Positions 1-12,715 of a stretch of DNA of 64,000 nt are shown here, piece after piece (positions within the stretch are counted from its first letter, which is position 1; every line of letters begins with the position of its first letter). The stretch spans positions 49,953,859-50,017,858 of the forward strand of contig JALIGW010000001.1 of the NCBI GenBank assembly GCA_023053685.1. The letters are read 5' to 3'. The position numbers and the translations under genes were made by a program. Origin of the DNA: Diadophis punctatus similis. Lineage: Eukaryota; Chordata; Lepidosauria; Squamata; Dipsadidae. The notes under the pieces are model-generated. The model made no database searches. It was given only the letters and a program-made list of their open reading frames with translations, and was not told where the DNA came from.

Positions 1-284
<284 letters not shown>

Positions 285-297
<13 letters not shown>

Positions 298-420
298 TAT
301 ATTTATATTTATATTTATATTTATATTTATATTTATATTTATATTTATATTTATATTTATATTTATATTTATATTTATATTTATATTTATATTTATATTT
401 ATATTTATATTATTTTATAT
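285..420. repeat. (TATTTA)n hexanucleotide microsatellite
   Basis: About twenty near-perfect copies of the unit ATTTAT follow the TA tract, giving a compound microsatellite of roughly 350 bp together with it. Confidence 0.95.
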
Positions 421-483
421 TATTATATATATACTACAGAAAAACATATATAACCCTTTCCTGGTGAAGAGCTGATAGGGAAT

Positions 484-558
484 AGTGCCTGTGGCCTAGT
501 GGCTAAGCTGCTGCCTTACAAGGCAGACGGCCCAGGTTCAAATCCCAGTAAGGGAGGA
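484..558 (+). mobile_element. tRNA-like SINE head fragment
   Basis: A box A-like segment (TGGCCTAGTGG) and a box B-like segment (GGTTCAAATCCC) lie about 37 bp apart, with an anticodon-stem-like hairpin CTGCC/GGCAG between them. The anticodon loop is one base short and the T-stem pairs poorly, so this is not a functional tRNA. It resembles the head of the minus-strand CR1-tailed SINE at 4917-5090. Confidence 0.55.
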
Positions 559-2010
559 CAGTAATACATATATACTATATACTACACACACACAGTATAT
601 TCTTTAGTCCAAGTTTACTGGTACTACAATATAGACAATACTGCTAGTGGTAGAGAATTTTCTAGAGACCTGGGAAATAGAATCCATGCTTGTTTCTTAT
701 CAAAAAATCACCTTTTCTATAAGAGTCCAGTAGCTAACTATTTAAAGATTATTCTATCCCAACCTCATCTGCCATTTTGATTTCCATTTGGCTATCATAC
801 ATGGCTATTGTACAACATATGTGGCTTTTCTGTTGTACTTAATGTGCATTCAAAGGGTAGTAAAAAAGAAATCACGTTCCTATTTGAATAAAATGTTTAT
901 AATTTAGGCATCAATACTATTTGTTTTCAGTGCTCTTCGAGGATCATTCTGATTGCATCGACTGTTGGTTTTTTAGAAATGCATGCTTGCCCTAGGAAAA
1001 TGTTTATGCTGAAAAAAAAATGCATTTTTAGATCCAATACAAATGGCCTGTTTTCCTTTGTAACACGCACAACAAATGGGCAGCTGGGGGAGGTGACAAG
1101 GGAGAACACTTGATGGGGAAAATCTTGTGGCAACAGTGGCCAGTTTCATTATAGCCTTGCCAGGCTATGAAACAACTCTTGGGGCCTGAAAATCCTATTG
1201 CCTATTAAAACTGGGCATGACCGTTCTTTTTTATGCTTCGCCAGCCAGAGATAGAACTGGATCCTGGGGGAAATAAGGAAAAATATTTATTACAAGTGTT
1301 TAACACCTTTTAGTACAAACAGCTATCGTCAGTGATAATTTTCTGCCAGCATGTTGCAAAAGCCAAAGGGATTTTTTTTATACATCTAATAATTGTCAGA
1401 AGAAGAGAGACCAATCTTATCCCCAATCTTAATCAAGACGAATCCATATTGTCTGAGCGAAAGCATCTGGATTCTTCTGGTCGTCTTTTTTTGGCTCCAA
1501 TTCGCCTGTCTCTCTTCTCTCTTCTTATCTTAAAAGAAACTTATTTAGAACTGCAAGACAAGCTACTCCCGAGATTCAGAGTAAGTTAAAAGCAGAAGGT
1601 GGGCTACCAAAATAATAGATACGTTGGGGCCTATAAAAGTCATACTCAAGCATCTGGAAGGAAACAGGTTTTCAGCTTGGAATGGAGAAAGAAAGCAAAA
1701 GTTTTTTTCCCCCTTTCTTCTTGCTCTTATCAGAACCCACATACTAAGAGAAGGCTGGATAGCAGACAGCAATAACCTTGAAAGGAAGTTCAGATGAAGA
1801 GCTTCTGTGGATCAGCAAAAGGCTCCTGCCAGGCTTTCAGGTTGTACTTTCAGGGTGTGCTGCAGTTGGCTCCTATGAGAGCCGATTGTTAGATAGTCAG
1901 AAAAGTTGTGAGCCAGTGGCGAGCAGAGCTGAGCTGCAAATGCATTGATCAGCTGTTTGGGAGCAGCAGAGGAGCCAGCAGAGCCAGTTATGCATTTCTC
2001 AGGGCACCAC
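559..2010. other. No recognised feature
   Basis: AT-rich single-copy-looking DNA. A short CA tract lies at about 588. The two small open frames (927-1133 minus, 1332-1589 plus) have no recognisable domain and no codon pattern that stands out. Confidence 0.6.
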
Positions 2011-2016
2011 TGGTTG

Positions 2017-2225
<209 letters not shown>

Positions 2226-2710
2226 TGGCTAATATTTCATTTTAGACCGTATTCATTCTGAGAGCCCTATCAGTTGAAAGGTAGGGTATGTTCTGAAATA
2301 ATGTCTTCTTTTTTTAAAAAAAAAAGGCTGGGATCAAATCGTCTACCATATCTCTGCAATAAGTTACAAAGAGTTTCTTCGTGAGATCGTATCGATGCCC
2401 AAATCCTCCTGGAATAAATTTTTAATCCCAGGTGCACTTTGATTATTCGTGTCATTTTTCCAGGTGGTTGTAAAAAAATGTTACTATGCATCACATACAT
2501 TTTGCAGTGCTTGCAGCATTTCACATACATTACAAATTATCTAGTATTTTATCATTGGCACAACATATCTTAAATAACTTGAACTAATAAAAATACCTTT
2601 ATTTAAGGTAATTCTGAGAGAGAGATTTGGAAAAGAGTGGATACCAAAGCAGAAGGAACCAAAGCTTTCTCTCATGGTGAACGTGACCTTATTTTACTGC
2701 AGTGCTTAGG
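2226..2710. other. No recognised feature
   Basis: Unremarkable AT-rich sequence with one homopurine/homopyrimidine A/T run near 2310-2325. Confidence 0.5.
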
Positions 2711-2718
2711 GACTGAGT

Positions 2719-2933
2719 TGGGGCGGGTTGCTTACTTACCTCGCTGCTTTTGCGGAGGCAAAATCTCGCCGAAATCTCTCGTGCGTGTCCCCTCGCGAAA
2801 TTTCGGTGCGATTTTGCTTCTGCACATGCGATGTGCCGGGTGGACCGGCAGAGAGGGCTCCGGAGCAGTTGCGAAATCCGCCGTTCCCTACCGGAGCTGT
2901 GTACCGGGCAGCTCCGGCAGGAACCTACCTCTG
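2719..2933. mobile_element. hAT-type MITE, 'GGTGGGTTCC' family, copy 1
   Basis: The left end TGGGGCGGGTTGC and right end GGCAGGAACCTACCTCTG are imperfect inverted repeats. The flanks carry an exact 8-bp duplication, GACTGAGT, at 2711-2718 and 2934-2941, the hallmark of hAT transposition. The left terminus has lost or changed its first bases relative to the usual CAG. The interior is GC-rich with CpGs and has no transposase. Open frames across it are not genes. Confidence 0.85.
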
Positions 2934-2941
2934 GACTGAGT

Positions 2942-3465
2942 CCACTTTTCCTCAATTTTGTCTCAGTTCCTTGTACTACAACATGTCTATTTGGAGACAA
3001 GCTTGGATTGCTATTTTTCCCCCAACAGATTTGGTTTTATCTGTCATACATTGATAATGTCTAGCTTCCCCCACCCCAACAAGTTATGAATGACCCAATC
3101 ACCTGAAAAAATTACAAGTCATTGAGGTCATGCCACATGCCATAGCCTTTCTCCATTCCAGTGCAGTCTCAAATAAGGTGGTAGGAGTTGTAGTTGTTCA
3201 TCCCACTCTGCATCTTTCTTTCTTGACTTTTGCTACCCTCAGTATTCTATTGAGTAGGGTACAACTGATATACACGAGAGGCCGGATTTTGTTTTGATGC
3301 CCAATCTAACAACCAATCAGGCATGCAATACAATGTATTATGGTTTGTAAAAAGTCAAACGAGCATTAGCTGTGTAGTGGTAGGGGCTAATAATATTGAA
3401 AACAGCAGCAGTTTTGATGCCACTACAAAGGTATCAATACTACTGTTTTGCTAGAGTAGTATAGA
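2942..3465. other. No recognised feature
   Basis: The segment GGAGTTGTAGTTGTTCATCC near 3184 faintly resembles degenerate arms of a reptile hAT MITE, but no second arm was found. Confidence 0.5.
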
Positions 3466-3469
3466 GCTA

Positions 3470-4190
3470 GAAATTATTTATTTATTTTATTTATTTATTT
3501 ATTTGTCAAACATGTATAGTAGTAATTTGTATAAACATAAGTAAAAAGTAACGATAAAAGAGGACAATTGGACAGTAGGACAGGGACGGTAGGCACGCTG
3601 GTGCGCTTATGCACGCCCCTTACAGACCTCTTAGAAAAGAGGAGAGGTCGACTGTAGACAGTCTAAGGTTAAAGTTTTTGGGGTTTGGGGAAGAAACCAC
3701 AGAGTCAGGTAGTGCATTCCAGGCATTGATCACTCTGTTGCTGAAGTCGTATTTTCTGCAGTCGAGTTTGGAGCGCTTTACATTTAGTTTGAATCTATTA
3801 CGTGCTCATGTATTGTTGCGGTTGAAGCTGAAGTAGTCATTAACAGGAAGGACATTTTGGTATATGATTTTATGAACTACATTTAGATCAGATCGGAGGC
3901 AACGTAGTTGTAAATTGTCTAATCCCAGTATTTCAAGTCTGGTGGAATAAGGTATTTTGTTGTGAGCGGAGGAGTGAAGGACTCTTCTTGTGAAATATTT
4001 CTGGACTCTCTCGATTGTATTTATGTCTGATATGCAGTGCGGGTTCCAGACAGGTGAGCTGTATTCCAGAATTGGTCTAACAAATGTTTTGTATGCTCTG
4101 GTTAGTAATGTAATGTTGCAATGTTCCAAATTAGTCTTGGAAAGACTGCTGGCAGCCAAACCAAATGATTCTGGGTCAGATGGTTGACGC
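3470..4190 (-). mobile_element. CR1/L3-like LINE, 3' end of ORF2 plus 3' UTR
   Basis: The minus-strand frame 4159-3806 encodes the C-terminal part of a Jockey/CR1-superfamily reverse transcriptase protein. It includes AYKTFVRPILEYSSPVWNPH, then INTIERVQKYFTRRVLHS and LEILGLDNLQLRCLRSDL, the typical block after the RT domain. A frameshift follows near 3800, after which a decayed stretch corresponding to NAWNALPDSVV can be seen, and then a 3' UTR with GGCACGCTGGTGCGCTTATG. It ends in (TTTA)n at 3470-3505. The 5' part is truncated, as is usual for LINEs. Confidence 0.88.
3806..4159 (-). pseudogene. CR1/L3-like ORF2 C-terminal fragment
   Basis: A 117-codon open frame carries the post-RT region of a CR1-clade LINE (ILEYSSPVWNPHCISDINTI and RLEILGLDNLQ). 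The catalytic YADD-type motif and the endonuclease lie upstream and are missing. A homologous frame with about the same limits occurs at 61074-61388. It is a dead fragment, not a host gene. Confidence 0.85.
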
Positions 4191-4655
4191 AGTATATGTT
4201 CAAATCTTTATTTTGTAAATGGAAGGACAATTTCTTGTCTAGAATACAATCCTATGCAAACCTAAGACATGTTTATTGATTCATGCGATTCTACAGTTGG
4301 ACGAAGAATTGGGTCTACTTTTTGTTCATCTTGGTTATTCTTGGAAGTAATCAGTTTGGATTTTGGAAGCTTAGCACAGAAAAAGTGGAAACTCACACAC
4401 TAGCATAGGAAATTCCTGTCAAAAGAGATGGTGGAATCAGAAATCTTCCAGCATTAAGTGGATATCTTTTCCCTTATGAAGTTACAATATTCAGCTCCAG
4501 CATCCACTAACTGAGTTCATAGTCATCACTGTAGATCTACCATTAAGCTGGAACAGTTGACATTTTGCCCACAACCTATGTTGTGACTTGTTTACATTCT
4601 TCAACTAGGAGCAATGGGAGGAGGGTATCATGGTTATAGGAATTATACTGCTATA
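4191..4655. other. No recognised feature
   Basis: AT-rich filler between the CR1 fragment and a SINE. Confidence 0.5.
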
Positions 4656-4893
4656 CGTGGTGGCACAGTGGTTAGAATGCAGTATTGTAGGCTAATTCTG
4701 CTGACTGCCGACTGCCAGACTTTGAGTCTCACCGGCTCAAGGTTGACTCAGCCTTCCATCCTTCAAAGGTCAGTAAAATGAGGACCCAGATTGTTGGGGG
4801 CAATATGCTGACTCTGTAAAACAATTAGAGAGGGCTATAAAGCACTGTGAAGTAGTATATACAGTAAGTCTAAGTGCTAACTGCTATTGCTAT
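4656..4893 (+). mobile_element. Snake tRNA-derived SINE (subfamily B)
   Basis: Box A-like TGGCACAGTGG, a diverged box B-like GAGTCTCACC, then the conserved body GGCTCAAGGTTGACTCAGCC, GAGGACCCAGATTGTTGGGG and a 3' end TAAGTCTAAGTGC followed by CTGCTATTGCTAT. Several substitutions relative to the consensus indicate an older copy. Confidence 0.92.
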
Positions 4894-4916
4894 CCAGATG
4901 AAGAAGAGAGACAGAT

Positions 4917-5090
4917 TAACAGATTAACAGAGTTGGAGGGGACCTTGCAGGTCATCTAGTCCAACCCCCTGCCCAAGCAGGAGACCCTTACATCTGCCTC
5001 TACCTAGGATTGAACTCACAACCTCCTGATTGTGAGGCAAGAGCTCTACCTCTAGGCCACAGCAGCTACAAGCTGCTTCTCTAGCATTGG
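4917..5090 (-). mobile_element. tRNA-headed SINE with CR1-like 3' tail
   Basis: Read on the minus strand, the head has TGGCCTAGAGG (box A-like) and GAGTTCAATCCTAGG (box B-like). The 3' part GGGGTTGGACTAGATGACCT and TCCAACTCTGTTAATC is the classic CR1 3' terminus, and it ends in an 8-bp direct repeat of AGATTAAC (plus strand). A tRNA promoter joined to a CR1 tail suggests a SINE mobilised by a CR1 partner. Confidence 0.8.
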
Positions 5091-5216
5091 TACATCTTGC
5101 TAGTATGACTTGCAAAAGGATGAGCAGAAATCTATATTGGAAAGAAGTAGGAAGTGTAATCATTATGTACCTGACATGTAGTCAGTTAAAGGGTGCCATT
5201 CGTTTTCAGAATAAAC

Positions 5217-5450
5217 AATAGCAACAGCAGTTAGACTTATATAGGGCTTCATAGTGCTTTACAGCACTCTCTAAATGGTTCACAGAGTCAACATATTGCC
5301 CCCAACAATTTGGGTCCCCATTTTACCAACCTTAGAAAGATGGAAGGCTGTGTCAACCTTGAGCCAGTCAGGATCGAACTCCTGACTGTGGGCAGAATTT
5401 GCCTGCAATACTGCATTCTAAGCGGTCTCTGCTAACCAGTTAAGCTTTGA
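5217..5450 (-). mobile_element. Snake tRNA-derived SINE (subfamily B)
   Basis: The reverse complement shows the SINE body (minus-strand order: diverged head at about 5450, GGTTGACACAGCCTTCCATC-like core, TTGTTGGGGGCAATATG, tail with CTGCTGTTGCTATTG). It lies within 130 bp of the CR1-tailed SINE and 330 bp of another SINE, so three SINEs sit within 800 bp. Confidence 0.9.
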
Positions 5451-5455
5451 ACACA

Positions 5456-5748
5456 TTAGCGTCATTGGTGCATTCAGTTGAACGCATATCCAAGGAAGTT
5501 TGTTTAGAGGTAATGTCAAAATGGTGTTTCACACATTAGATTGTCTGGAATAGGATGGCAACTTACGGTGGCTTTCTGACAATCATGAAAGAAATATTGC
5601 TGGCATGACTTAAGTACTCTTAAAATATTTAAGTATTAAGATGTAACCTGCAAAGGGATTTTAATTCATTTTTCAGTTTTGGTAGATTTCTTTCCCATTT
5701 CCCTGATTCAATGGCAATAGTAACATGTCAATGCAAAAGAGAGTACAC

Positions 5749-5779
<31 letters not shown>

Positions 5780-8768
5780 AAGACACACAATGATAGCATG
5801 CTCCTTTCAAAGCAATGCAGTGGAAATGTAGAATTGAGTTATAAAAAGGCAAGCCACTTGCAAAACCAAAGGAGGAATAATCAGGGAAGCAGCAGGGGAG
5901 GGGAGGAGAAAATGTTGAAGAAGAAAATTATCCCGATTTCTAACTCTGCTGGAAAAATGTTAAAAGTTATTGCCACACAAAGAACCTCTTGAACTGCTCT
6001 GGCTTCCAAAATTTCTGCTGCACTCTCTGCAGTTACTTGTGTATGGCAGAAGCAGCATCTTTGTATTATATGAACAGTCTGCTTCATAATCAAATACCAT
6101 CTGTCGCTACATCTGAACTTGTTTTCAACATCTGTGCGTTCTGGTCTTAACAAAGCTTTAAAAACTAATTCAAAAACTTTCACAGATCACTGGCTAAATA
6201 TGTACATTTACCATCTTTCGCCTTGCTTTAAAATATTTCTTTGCTTTTTTTTTTCCAACCCCTTGGCTGCAAATAGTGAAGATGCAAGCGCTGAGAGGCT
6301 TTATTAAGCTTATTTTCTAACAGCCTCGGGTAGCCAAGTGCAAAAAGGGGACACTTGCTCAGGCACCGAGAGGACCCATCATATCCTTTCTTGGTGCCAA
6401 TACAGTCCCTTCCTGCCAATGAGAAACCTGAAAGTTGATCAGCTACCATACCCCAATTACTCAAAATGACACTACAGATAAAACGGCAACCAAGGGGAGA
6501 ATCAACTGTACGGCTTATATGCTGCTAAAGTGTGTCTGAACAAATGGCGAAGTAAAATCCTGAGAGCTCTCTGGAGGATAAGGATGTTGTTACTTTGCAC
6601 ATGCTTCAGAAATGGGAAGTACATCTTTACCGAACTTTGGGCCAACCCACTAGCAGATGTTGACCAGTTTTGCTTATGTATACATCAGTTGCAGAACACT
6701 AAAAACAGAGATTAGAAATTTTAATTTAGTCAAGGCAGTTGGGCTAAAATGATGGCTTTTGTTGAAACCATTAAATAGAGCTGCCTAATGAAGTACAGTA
6801 CCGAGCTGGCAGAGGGATTTCTGATGGGAACACGGCTGCCAATTCCAAACGGCAGCCTTGGAAAGGGTAAAGAAGGAAGCGTTGGAGTCTTTAGCGAAAG
6901 TGGAACAGCACAACAGCCCTTGTTGAAGCTGCTTCTGATTTCACATCAGAGGAGAGGACAGCACTTGGATGTGATTACTCTGACATTTTAAGCAGACCCT
7001 GGAAATGTACCATTATGGGTCTTCGTCCCGCTCCTCAGTCCCCACCCTATATTTCTTCTTTCTATTTGTTCAGAAAGGAAGCTGATCACAGAAGGTGATG
7101 AAATGGTCGTAAATTCACATTTCAAAGGTCATTTGAGTTCAAAGCCTGAAGATGGAGTATGGCAAATTCTTTAGGCATAAGGAAAAGTAGTGGGAGGGAG
7201 AAGTGGGGGGGGGGAGTCATTTAGTCTAGTGACTGATTTCACTACACAATGATGCTTGCCGTTTATTTCACAATAGCTATTACCAACTCCAGCTCCATTA
7301 TTCTTCCATTTCTTAGGGTTAATACATAGGTACTGGGGGAGGGTGGGAATAACACCTTGACAGTATTAAACAAAGAAGTCGCCATTAGCTAAATGTTGGG
7401 CAACCGGAAGTCTCTTCTTTATTAACCACATATATGTTCAATATCTAGAGCCATATAATCACACAAGTTCCTCTGACAAATTTCCATTGGTCTCAAGGTG
7501 CTCTGCAGCTGAAGGAGGTGCCCTACCCCCCCCCAAGCCAATTTTTTCAAAGTTCAGGTTGTGAGACATTCATAGATCTAGCCTTTTATTAGCCCTTTGG
7601 ACCCTTTAATAATGGGTGTGCTGACACAAACTAGCAGCATCTATAAAATAGCACACAGGCATTTCTAATCATCAATGTGTCTAATAATCCATGTTATATG
7701 TTTCCGTTGTGTTATCATTCGGCTGAGGGCTTGCCCTAGACTGAAAGGTGTTTGAGGCCAAGAGCAATTTCAGATCCCCTCCTCAGATTGGTTCAACACT
7801 TCAAACATGCACAGACATACAAACGCAAATGCACACAAAGACAAACTGGTACCCCATCTCACAAATTGGATGATTGGTTAGCATATACCCCTTGTAATTT
7901 TAACCTCTCGCTTTTCTAGTAAATTTGGGGTGCCATCAAATATTATCTGAATGCAGATTGGAAAATGGGATCTGGCAGGTTCGCTGTGTTTGTTGTAATG
8001 AATAATAAACTGTACAACTTTTGTCTTTGTCTTCTGATGTCAATAAGTTGCCAAAAGCTGTACAAGGGGATTGGGGTGGAGGATGTTACTTAGTTGGTGG
8101 CATAGGAAGAAATCCTCCTTTCCCTCTATGATGCTGCCTCTATCCAAGTTGCTGATTTTATTTACTGTGAGCAAGGACACACCCAACTTCTGTTTAATTA
8201 GACAGGTAGCTTGAGGCAGGATGTTCTAACAGGCAAGATTTGTTCCACCCTAATGGTATTGTGAGTTGCCACTCCTTTACTTTCTTCTAGATGAATCAGG
8301 GGTGGCTAACCTTTCTGCTTGAGGATCACATTCCCATGGCAGTAATTGCCTTGGGACACAAAGAATGGTGGGCTCAGCTAAAGCAAAGAGCAGGTGGGGT
8401 TAGTGCCCAAAAGTTATGGGTGGGACCAGATACCCATTTGTTTCTGTTTCTGACACTCCTTTTTTCCTCTTCCTACTCTTTTTATATTCCACCACATGCA
8501 GGATGGGGATGCAGGAGACAATTGCTTTCATCATCCCAGAAAAAGTCAGATGTAAAGGGCAAAGCATCTGAGACACACCCATCTTCCTCATGGAGGGATC
8601 CGTGAAACTAAAAGCCTTCCTTCTTCCTATAATGGGGAGTATTATCTGGCCTGGTGTTTACAAAGATTATAGCACTCTCACCTGAGATTTTATGCAATGT
8701 CCAGGTGAGATCACAAGAATCTCGTGGGAATAGAAAATGTTCTGTGAGTGTTGAGGGATTTGGGGAGG
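5456..8768. other. Mostly unrecognised stretch with a CA repeat
   Basis: No known repeat or gene was identified. A (CA)n tract occupies 5742-5790. A segment starting CAGGGGTGGCTAACC at 8298 looks like a hAT terminus but no partner end or duplication was found. Short open frames are of random size. Confidence 0.5.
5742..5790. repeat. (CA)n microsatellite
   Basis: Dinucleotide CA run with single A and G interruptions. Confidence 0.95.
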
Positions 8769-8776
8769 CACTTAGG

Positions 8777-9084
8777 CAGGGGTGAAATCCAGCAGGTTGT
8801 GACAGGTTCCGCAGAACCGATAGCGGAAATTTTGAGTAGTTCAGAGAACCAGTAGCGGAAATTTTGAGTAGTTTGGAGAATCGGCAAATGCCACCTCTGG
8901 CTGGTCCCAGAGTGGGGTGGGAATGGAGATTTCGCAATATCCTTCCCCCAGGAGTGGGGTGGGAATGGAGATTTTGCAGTATCCTTCCCCTGTCATGCCC
9001 AGCAAGCCATGCCCACCAAGCCACACCATGTCTACCAAGCCACGCCCACAGAACTGGTAGTAAAAAAATTGGATTTCACCACTG
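8777..9084. mobile_element. hAT-type MITE with CAGGGGTGAAATCC ends
   Basis: Termini CAGGGGTGAAATCCAG and TTGGATTTCACCACTG are inverted repeats. The target duplication CACTTAGG is exact at 8769-8776 and 9085-9092. Inside are two tandem duplications: TAGCGGAAATTTTGAGTAGT (about 39-bp period, at 8820 and 8859) and GTGGGGTGGGAATGGAGATT (at 8912 and 8954). No transposase is encoded. Confidence 0.93.
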
Positions 9085-9092
9085 CACTTAGG

Positions 9093-12000
9093 CCATTGTA
9101 TGCCATTGCCAGTTGGTGATATTTTGGAAAATATGGTAAAAGTAAAGTTCCAAAGTTACATTGGAAACATAAAGTTGTATTCCCCGATTCAACCTGTCAT
9201 ATATAAAAGATGCAATCAGTAGAAATATCTGAAGAGAAGATATGAAAACGTGCAAAACCTGAAATGGCATAGGGTTAATTTGCTCACAGCAAGTTATACT
9301 TTTGTAATCATGATCTAATATTTTTTGATGGAACAATGGAATTTTTTGATGGAATATTTTAATGCATTCAGATAAAATGGATGGCTAAAACAAGGAAGAA
9401 CCATTGCTCGCTAAATACATATTTTCTTTAAAGTAAACTTCATCGGCCTACCAGCAGTCATCTTGGGACATATTGAACTGCAGTTCTCCAATTCTCCAGC
9501 CAATGGTAGGATAATGACAATAACTGTAGTTCAACGATCTGGAGGGAGCATAAAGTTAGGAAAGCTTACTTTAAATGCTTAATGTTAACTGGATATTTTA
9601 TACACTGGCTTTGAGATGGCTCTAATTGTTTGTGATGCGTGTGACCAAGATATTCATGTATATGTTCATCCATCAAACTCAATAGTGCCCAGATGAATAT
9701 TACTGTGGTGGATGTTTCTGTCACTTCTCCCTTGATGGATTTTTGGCATATAAATATATTCATGAACAAGCAGTTCATGTTTTGTAGGACTTTCAAATCC
9801 TTAAATTCTTCTCTATGGTTCAATCAGCTTGCATACTAGATTTTCTTTTGTTTTGAATTCAACTTTTTCTCCAAGAAGCTCAAAGAAAATTACATTCTTC
9901 TCCTACCTTTCCTACCTCGTGGAACCATTAATTGACCTGGCCCTCCTAACCTATATTTTTAAATTGGGTACTCTCTGAAAGGACGCTTATGTAGATTTTC
10001 CACAATCCCACTCCATTTCATCTTTCAGAATAACTCTAGAGTAGATTATACTAAGAAACAATGGTTGGTCCAAAGTTAATTATCATGTCATACTTTATTT
10101 GCTGATTCTCTACTTAAAGGAAAGTAAAATTCCTATCTACAATATTTGAAATACCTAGCATTCTGGGCACAGAGGTTCCAGAGTAGGGGCGAATCTTCCT
10201 TACTAAGAGGTTTCAAAATAGAATGGCTGACAAGTGTGTGTGTGTGTGTTATAGATTAGAAGCATGGACTCATGCTTGTAATATTAAATACAGTCTTTTT
10301 GCATGCTTTAAGACCAGTGTTTTGTATCCTTAAATTTCAAGTAGAAACTCAACAGCATAACTGGATGGCAACAGCTCAGTTCACATAAAAGATTTATAAC
10401 CTCCCCAAGTCTGTCTTTCTTTTCATTTTCTCCATCTGCACAGTAGAACAATGACAGGATTTTTTTTCTCCTTTGTAAAGGCCATCCAGGCCTTCACATT
10501 TAAATAAAAGCTCCTTGCACGATTGCTGGATATTCTCATCCAAAAATACCCCCTTGGCTTTCATCCTAGACACACAAGCACCCAGTCACCAGACTTTCAA
10601 CTGTTGCAAGGACCGTATTGTTATTCTCATAATTTGAGAACCGACTTGTCATCAGTTCCCCAGTATTTAATTTTTCATAGCGTTCTCAGAACCTTTCACA
10701 TATTTGTTTTGATTTGTTCAATATTGATCCTTTCTCTGACTTTCAGCGAGCTATCACCTTCCCCGGCTGTTCAAAATAAAGTGCCAAGCCAGCAGTTTGC
10801 AATTTTGTCATAATACATGTGTTTAGATATCTGAGTTGCTGTCACAAAGCTTTTGGATCTCACAAATGTCACACTTGCTTTTTTTTTTAATTCAGATTTG
10901 ATTTATGCGATGCAATGACTGTGGAAGATAAGGGCCTTCCCTAGTGGAAATGTAATCCTTCCTTACTACTGTTCAATATCGTGCTGATTGAAGCATCAAA
11001 CTGTTACCTTATTTGGGTAAAGGAGAGTAAGAGTGGGACTGCATTACATGGATCATGTTAAAGAATATTCTGTGGTTTCTATACAAAGTTATCAATTAGT
11101 TCTTATTTTTATTTCTTTAGAAATATATGTATATACATAAGTGCGGATGAGTGTGTCTAGATATGTGCGTACATATCCAGACCTTCTTACATGGCTGCTC
11201 TACTCCACTGCTTGTATCCTTTCTCTTAGGGCAGTGATGACTTTGAACCAGTCATGAGAGTATATGTATAATATCAGCCTTCTCCATCCTAGTGACATCC
11301 AAAGTTCTCATAAGTCTTAACTAATTAGAAAGCCTAAGTCATCTTCTTACCCCACTGCAGGCACACCTCACCCACCATTTCCAAACCTCTGCATCAATCA
11401 TGAGGCAACTCACAACCCAATATTGATGTGTATTGGAGAGTTTGATATGAGTTTCTGTCATTCTCTGGTTCAGAGTCATCACTGCACTGAAAGAAAAGAT
11501 ACAAGCAGTGGAGATGGAGCAGCCACGCAAGAAAGTCTTGATATGGTGATCTGTGAAATTCCTGGCAGCACAGATTACTATTGCTCCTGGCACATAAGGA
11601 AAGCATGAACTGTGGATTTGGTCACTGACCAGACAAAACTACTAAATATTTCCCAAGAGACCATCTATACACTAACAACTCAATCCAATCACATCCCTTC
11701 AGCCTTAATAAAGAAAGATAAGAGATCATGCTATATTAATGCTATGCAGAATAATTATCTTGTGTAGTTTCTGCCCATTCCCTTCCTATTTGCTTTCAGG
11801 GGAATATAAGCATTTGTGAAATTCTCATGGATGATGTGTGATATGCTTTTGGACTTACTTAGTTATCAGTTTCTAGTAGGATTCATTCATTCATTCATTT
11901 CCTGAAGAAGTAGGAATGGCATTGCAGTGGAGATCAGTGGGCAGACAATTAATTCTGGCTGGTTCAGTTTCTCTGGAAAATGGAATGTTCATGAGATTAC

Positions 12001-12189
12001 TCCAGACAGCTGCAGGAATGGAGGTTTGTGAGTTAAACGATTGGGAATTGAAGCATTTCAACCAAGTTCACAGCCATAATGCAGCCTGTATGGACATAAG
12101 GCTTGGCCAAGCCTCATTTCTTTCAAATGTAACTAATTTACAACAAAAGAGATTTTCTGAGTGGTAGGATAAATCTTCCACTTGGTGAG
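9093..12189. other. Mostly unrecognised stretch
   Basis: No gene recognised. At 9445-9550 the text TGAACTGCAGTTCTCC and CCAGCCAATGG is followed by ACTGTAGTTCAAC, an arrangement resembling a decayed palindromic hAT MITE. A (GT)n tract lies at about 10233. The frames at 11339-11608 overlap on both strands and show no domain. Confidence 0.5.
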
Positions 12190-12715
12190 TGATCATTCTT
12201 TCTGGTTTACAAAGAAATAAAAAAGCAACTGCAACAAGATTATTGTATGCACAAAGATGGAAAGATTCAGCACTACCTCAGTAGAGGAATGGTTGGTAAA
12301 GTTAATGGAATATCCTAATACGTCCAAACTGACTTATTTGATCAGAGAAAAGACAATACCTATATTTATTTCTGATTCGACACCCCTTATGGACCTTTTT
12401 GGGTAAAATAGAAAAAAAATGAACTTACCATTTATGGTTTTGAAGATTAGAAAGGATAGATTACAGAAAGAAGAGAATTGTGTTGTAAACATAACATAAC
12501 AGGGAAATTTATAATTGTGCTTAGAATTGTTGTAAAGAAGATCATCAACTGCCTCTTTGCAGCTTTTTTTCTTTTTCTTTCTATTTTTCTTTTACTATTT
12601 TCCTTTCTTGCACTTTTAGCTTTCTCCTTGATTTCTTTCTTTTGTTTTGTTCTTCTTATATTACTTTGTATTACTTTTTAATCTTCCTTTTCAAAAATCT
12701 TTAATAAAAATTGTA
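12190..12715 (+). mobile_element. L1-like LINE 3' end
   Basis: With frameshifts, the plus strand reads KATATRLLYAQRWKDSALP, then VEEWLVKLMEY, then KLTYLIREKTIPIFISD. This resembles the extreme C-terminus of L1 ORF2 as known in vertebrates (the ...EEWL.K..EY...L...I...F...W block). A long pyrimidine-rich 3' UTR follows (12550-12680) and it ends with AATAAAAATTGTATAAATA. The leucine/phenylalanine-rich frame at 12478-12681 is only this pyrimidine tract. Confidence 0.75.

Noticed and set aside
484..558. A tRNA gene with a TAC anticodon
   Set aside because: The anticodon loop and T-stem do not fold correctly, no terminator follows, and it matches the head of a SINE.
2719..2933. CpG-rich segment as a CpG-island promoter of a gene
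   Set aside because: Its limits coincide with inverted termini and an exact 8-bp duplication, so it is a MITE; no transcript or exon could be seen nearby.
8298..8600. CAGGGGTGGCTAACC as the left end of another hAT element
   Set aside because: No matching right end or 8-bp duplication was found.
12478..12681. Hydrophobic leucine/phenylalanine-rich 67-codon frame as a membrane protein
   Set aside because: It is the pyrimidine-rich 3' UTR of an L1-like fragment.
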